Source: Deinococcus sp. (GTDB lineage Bacteria > Deinococcota > Deinococci > Deinococcales > Deinococcaceae). Taken from it: a stretch of 5,687 bases of DNA. Of the stretch, positions 5,323 through 5,687 are shown piece by piece. The stretch spans positions 1-5,687 of the forward strand of contig JAUNHF010000123.1 in the NCBI GenBank assembly GCA_030524065.1, given 5' to 3'. A program made the translations under genes and the position numbers. Numbering within the stretch: the first letter of the stretch is position 1; each line of letters opens with the position of its first letter. Under the pieces are notes generated by a model. That model was not told the origin of the DNA. It saw only the letters and a program-made list of their open reading frames with translations, and searched no databases.

Positions 5323-5687
5323 TTAGCCGCTGGCGGGGGCCTGAGCGGCGCCCACTGGCTGCTCGGCCAGCTGCAATTCCAGCAGGCGAATCAGCACTTC
5401 CCGCGAGCTGTGGTTGTCGGTGGCGTTCAGGCCGCACACCTGCTCGGGCGGCAGGTCGAAATAGCTCGCCACGTCTGCAGGCTTCCAGACTTTGGGCAGG
5501 TCCTGGCGGGTCACGCCCACCACGAACGGCACCGGGTTGCGCGACGTGATGAATTCCAGAATGTTGCGGGCGTGGGCAAAGTCCTCGGGCTTGTCGCCGG
5601 CCACCAGCAGGGTCAGGCCCAGCGCACCCTCGCACAGCACGTCCCACATAAAGTCGAAGCGGTCCTGGCCGGGGGTGCCGTACAGCA
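5323..5687 (-). CDS. Small Ras-like GTPase, C-terminal part (MglA/CvnD-like, partial)
   Basis: The gene enters from the right edge; 120 C-terminal residues are visible. They start in the G3/switch II region LYGTPGQDRFDFMWDVLCEG, with TPGQ in place of the usual DxxG arrangement, as in MglA and the conservon CvnD GTPases. Next come the strand ALGLTLLVAGD, the helix around EDFAHARNILEFITSRN, and PFVVGVTRQDLP, where the G4 motif reads TRQD rather than (N/T)KxD. GLNATDNHSSREVLIRLLE, in the G5 region, follows, then a short Pro/Ala-rich tail. These proteins are cytoplasmic switches whose state is set by roadblock partners, one of which is encoded directly downstream. The P-loop and switch I lie outside the window. 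A Deinococcus-type cell-signalling GTPase is likely; the pathway is unknown. Confidence 0.88.
   Translation of the reverse strand, partial: LYGTPGQDRFDFMWDVLCEGALGLTLLVAGDKPEDFAHARNILEFITSRNPVPFVVGVTRQDLPKVWKPADVASYFDLPPEQVCGLNATDNHSSREVLIRLLELQLAEQPVGAAQAPASG

Overview
The window is a GC-rich bacterial chromosome segment in which every gene I can support lies on the minus strand. Gene content and style point to the Deinococcus–Thermus group, probably Deinococcus. The clues are a roadblock/Ras-like GTPase pair, a homoprotocatechuate-pathway pair, a bacterial type III polyketide synthase operon, very high GC and frequent gene overlaps. This assignment is an inference from style, not from a marker gene.

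Layout in the direction of transcription (right to left): (1) 5687-5323, the C-terminal part of a small Ras-like GTPase; a compact hairpin with a T-run follows, then a roadblock/LC7 (MglB-like) protein at 5212-4841, ended by a very good intrinsic terminator at 4825-4791. (2) 4669-3069, hpaH and hpaI overlapping by ATGA. These encode the last two enzymes of meta-cleavage degradation of 4-hydroxyphenylacetate/homoprotocatechuate. A possible terminator follows at 3047-3007. (3) 3068-2688, a gene-free stretch of about 380 bases. It holds a well-formed cobalamin (B12) riboswitch at 2938-2806, followed by a strong hairpin at 2796-2764. (4) 2687-2220, a hotdog acyl-CoA thioesterase. (5) 2105-1, a type III polyketide synthase, a SAM-dependent methyltransferase and an FAD-dependent monooxygenase (cut by the window edge), packed with a 2-base gap and an 8-base overlap.

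How they fit together: the PKS–methyltransferase–flavoprotein trio has the logic of bacterial phenolic-lipid or alkylpyrone/alkylquinone operons, where the PKS builds an aromatic or pyrone ring on an acyl chain and the other two enzymes methylate and hydroxylate it. The thioesterase just upstream acts on acyl-CoAs and could influence starter supply, but may be independent. A cluster of CTGAC/GTCAG half-sites lies 29-58 bases upstream of the PKS start and looks like an operator.

The most unusual item is the B12 riboswitch. It has the conserved sequence blocks and matching P1, P3 and P4 helices, yet the only gene downstream on its strand in this window is the thioesterase, followed by the PKS operon. 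No gene with a recognised link to B12 or cobalt is present. It is either a new kind of regulon member or an orphan left after loss of its original gene.
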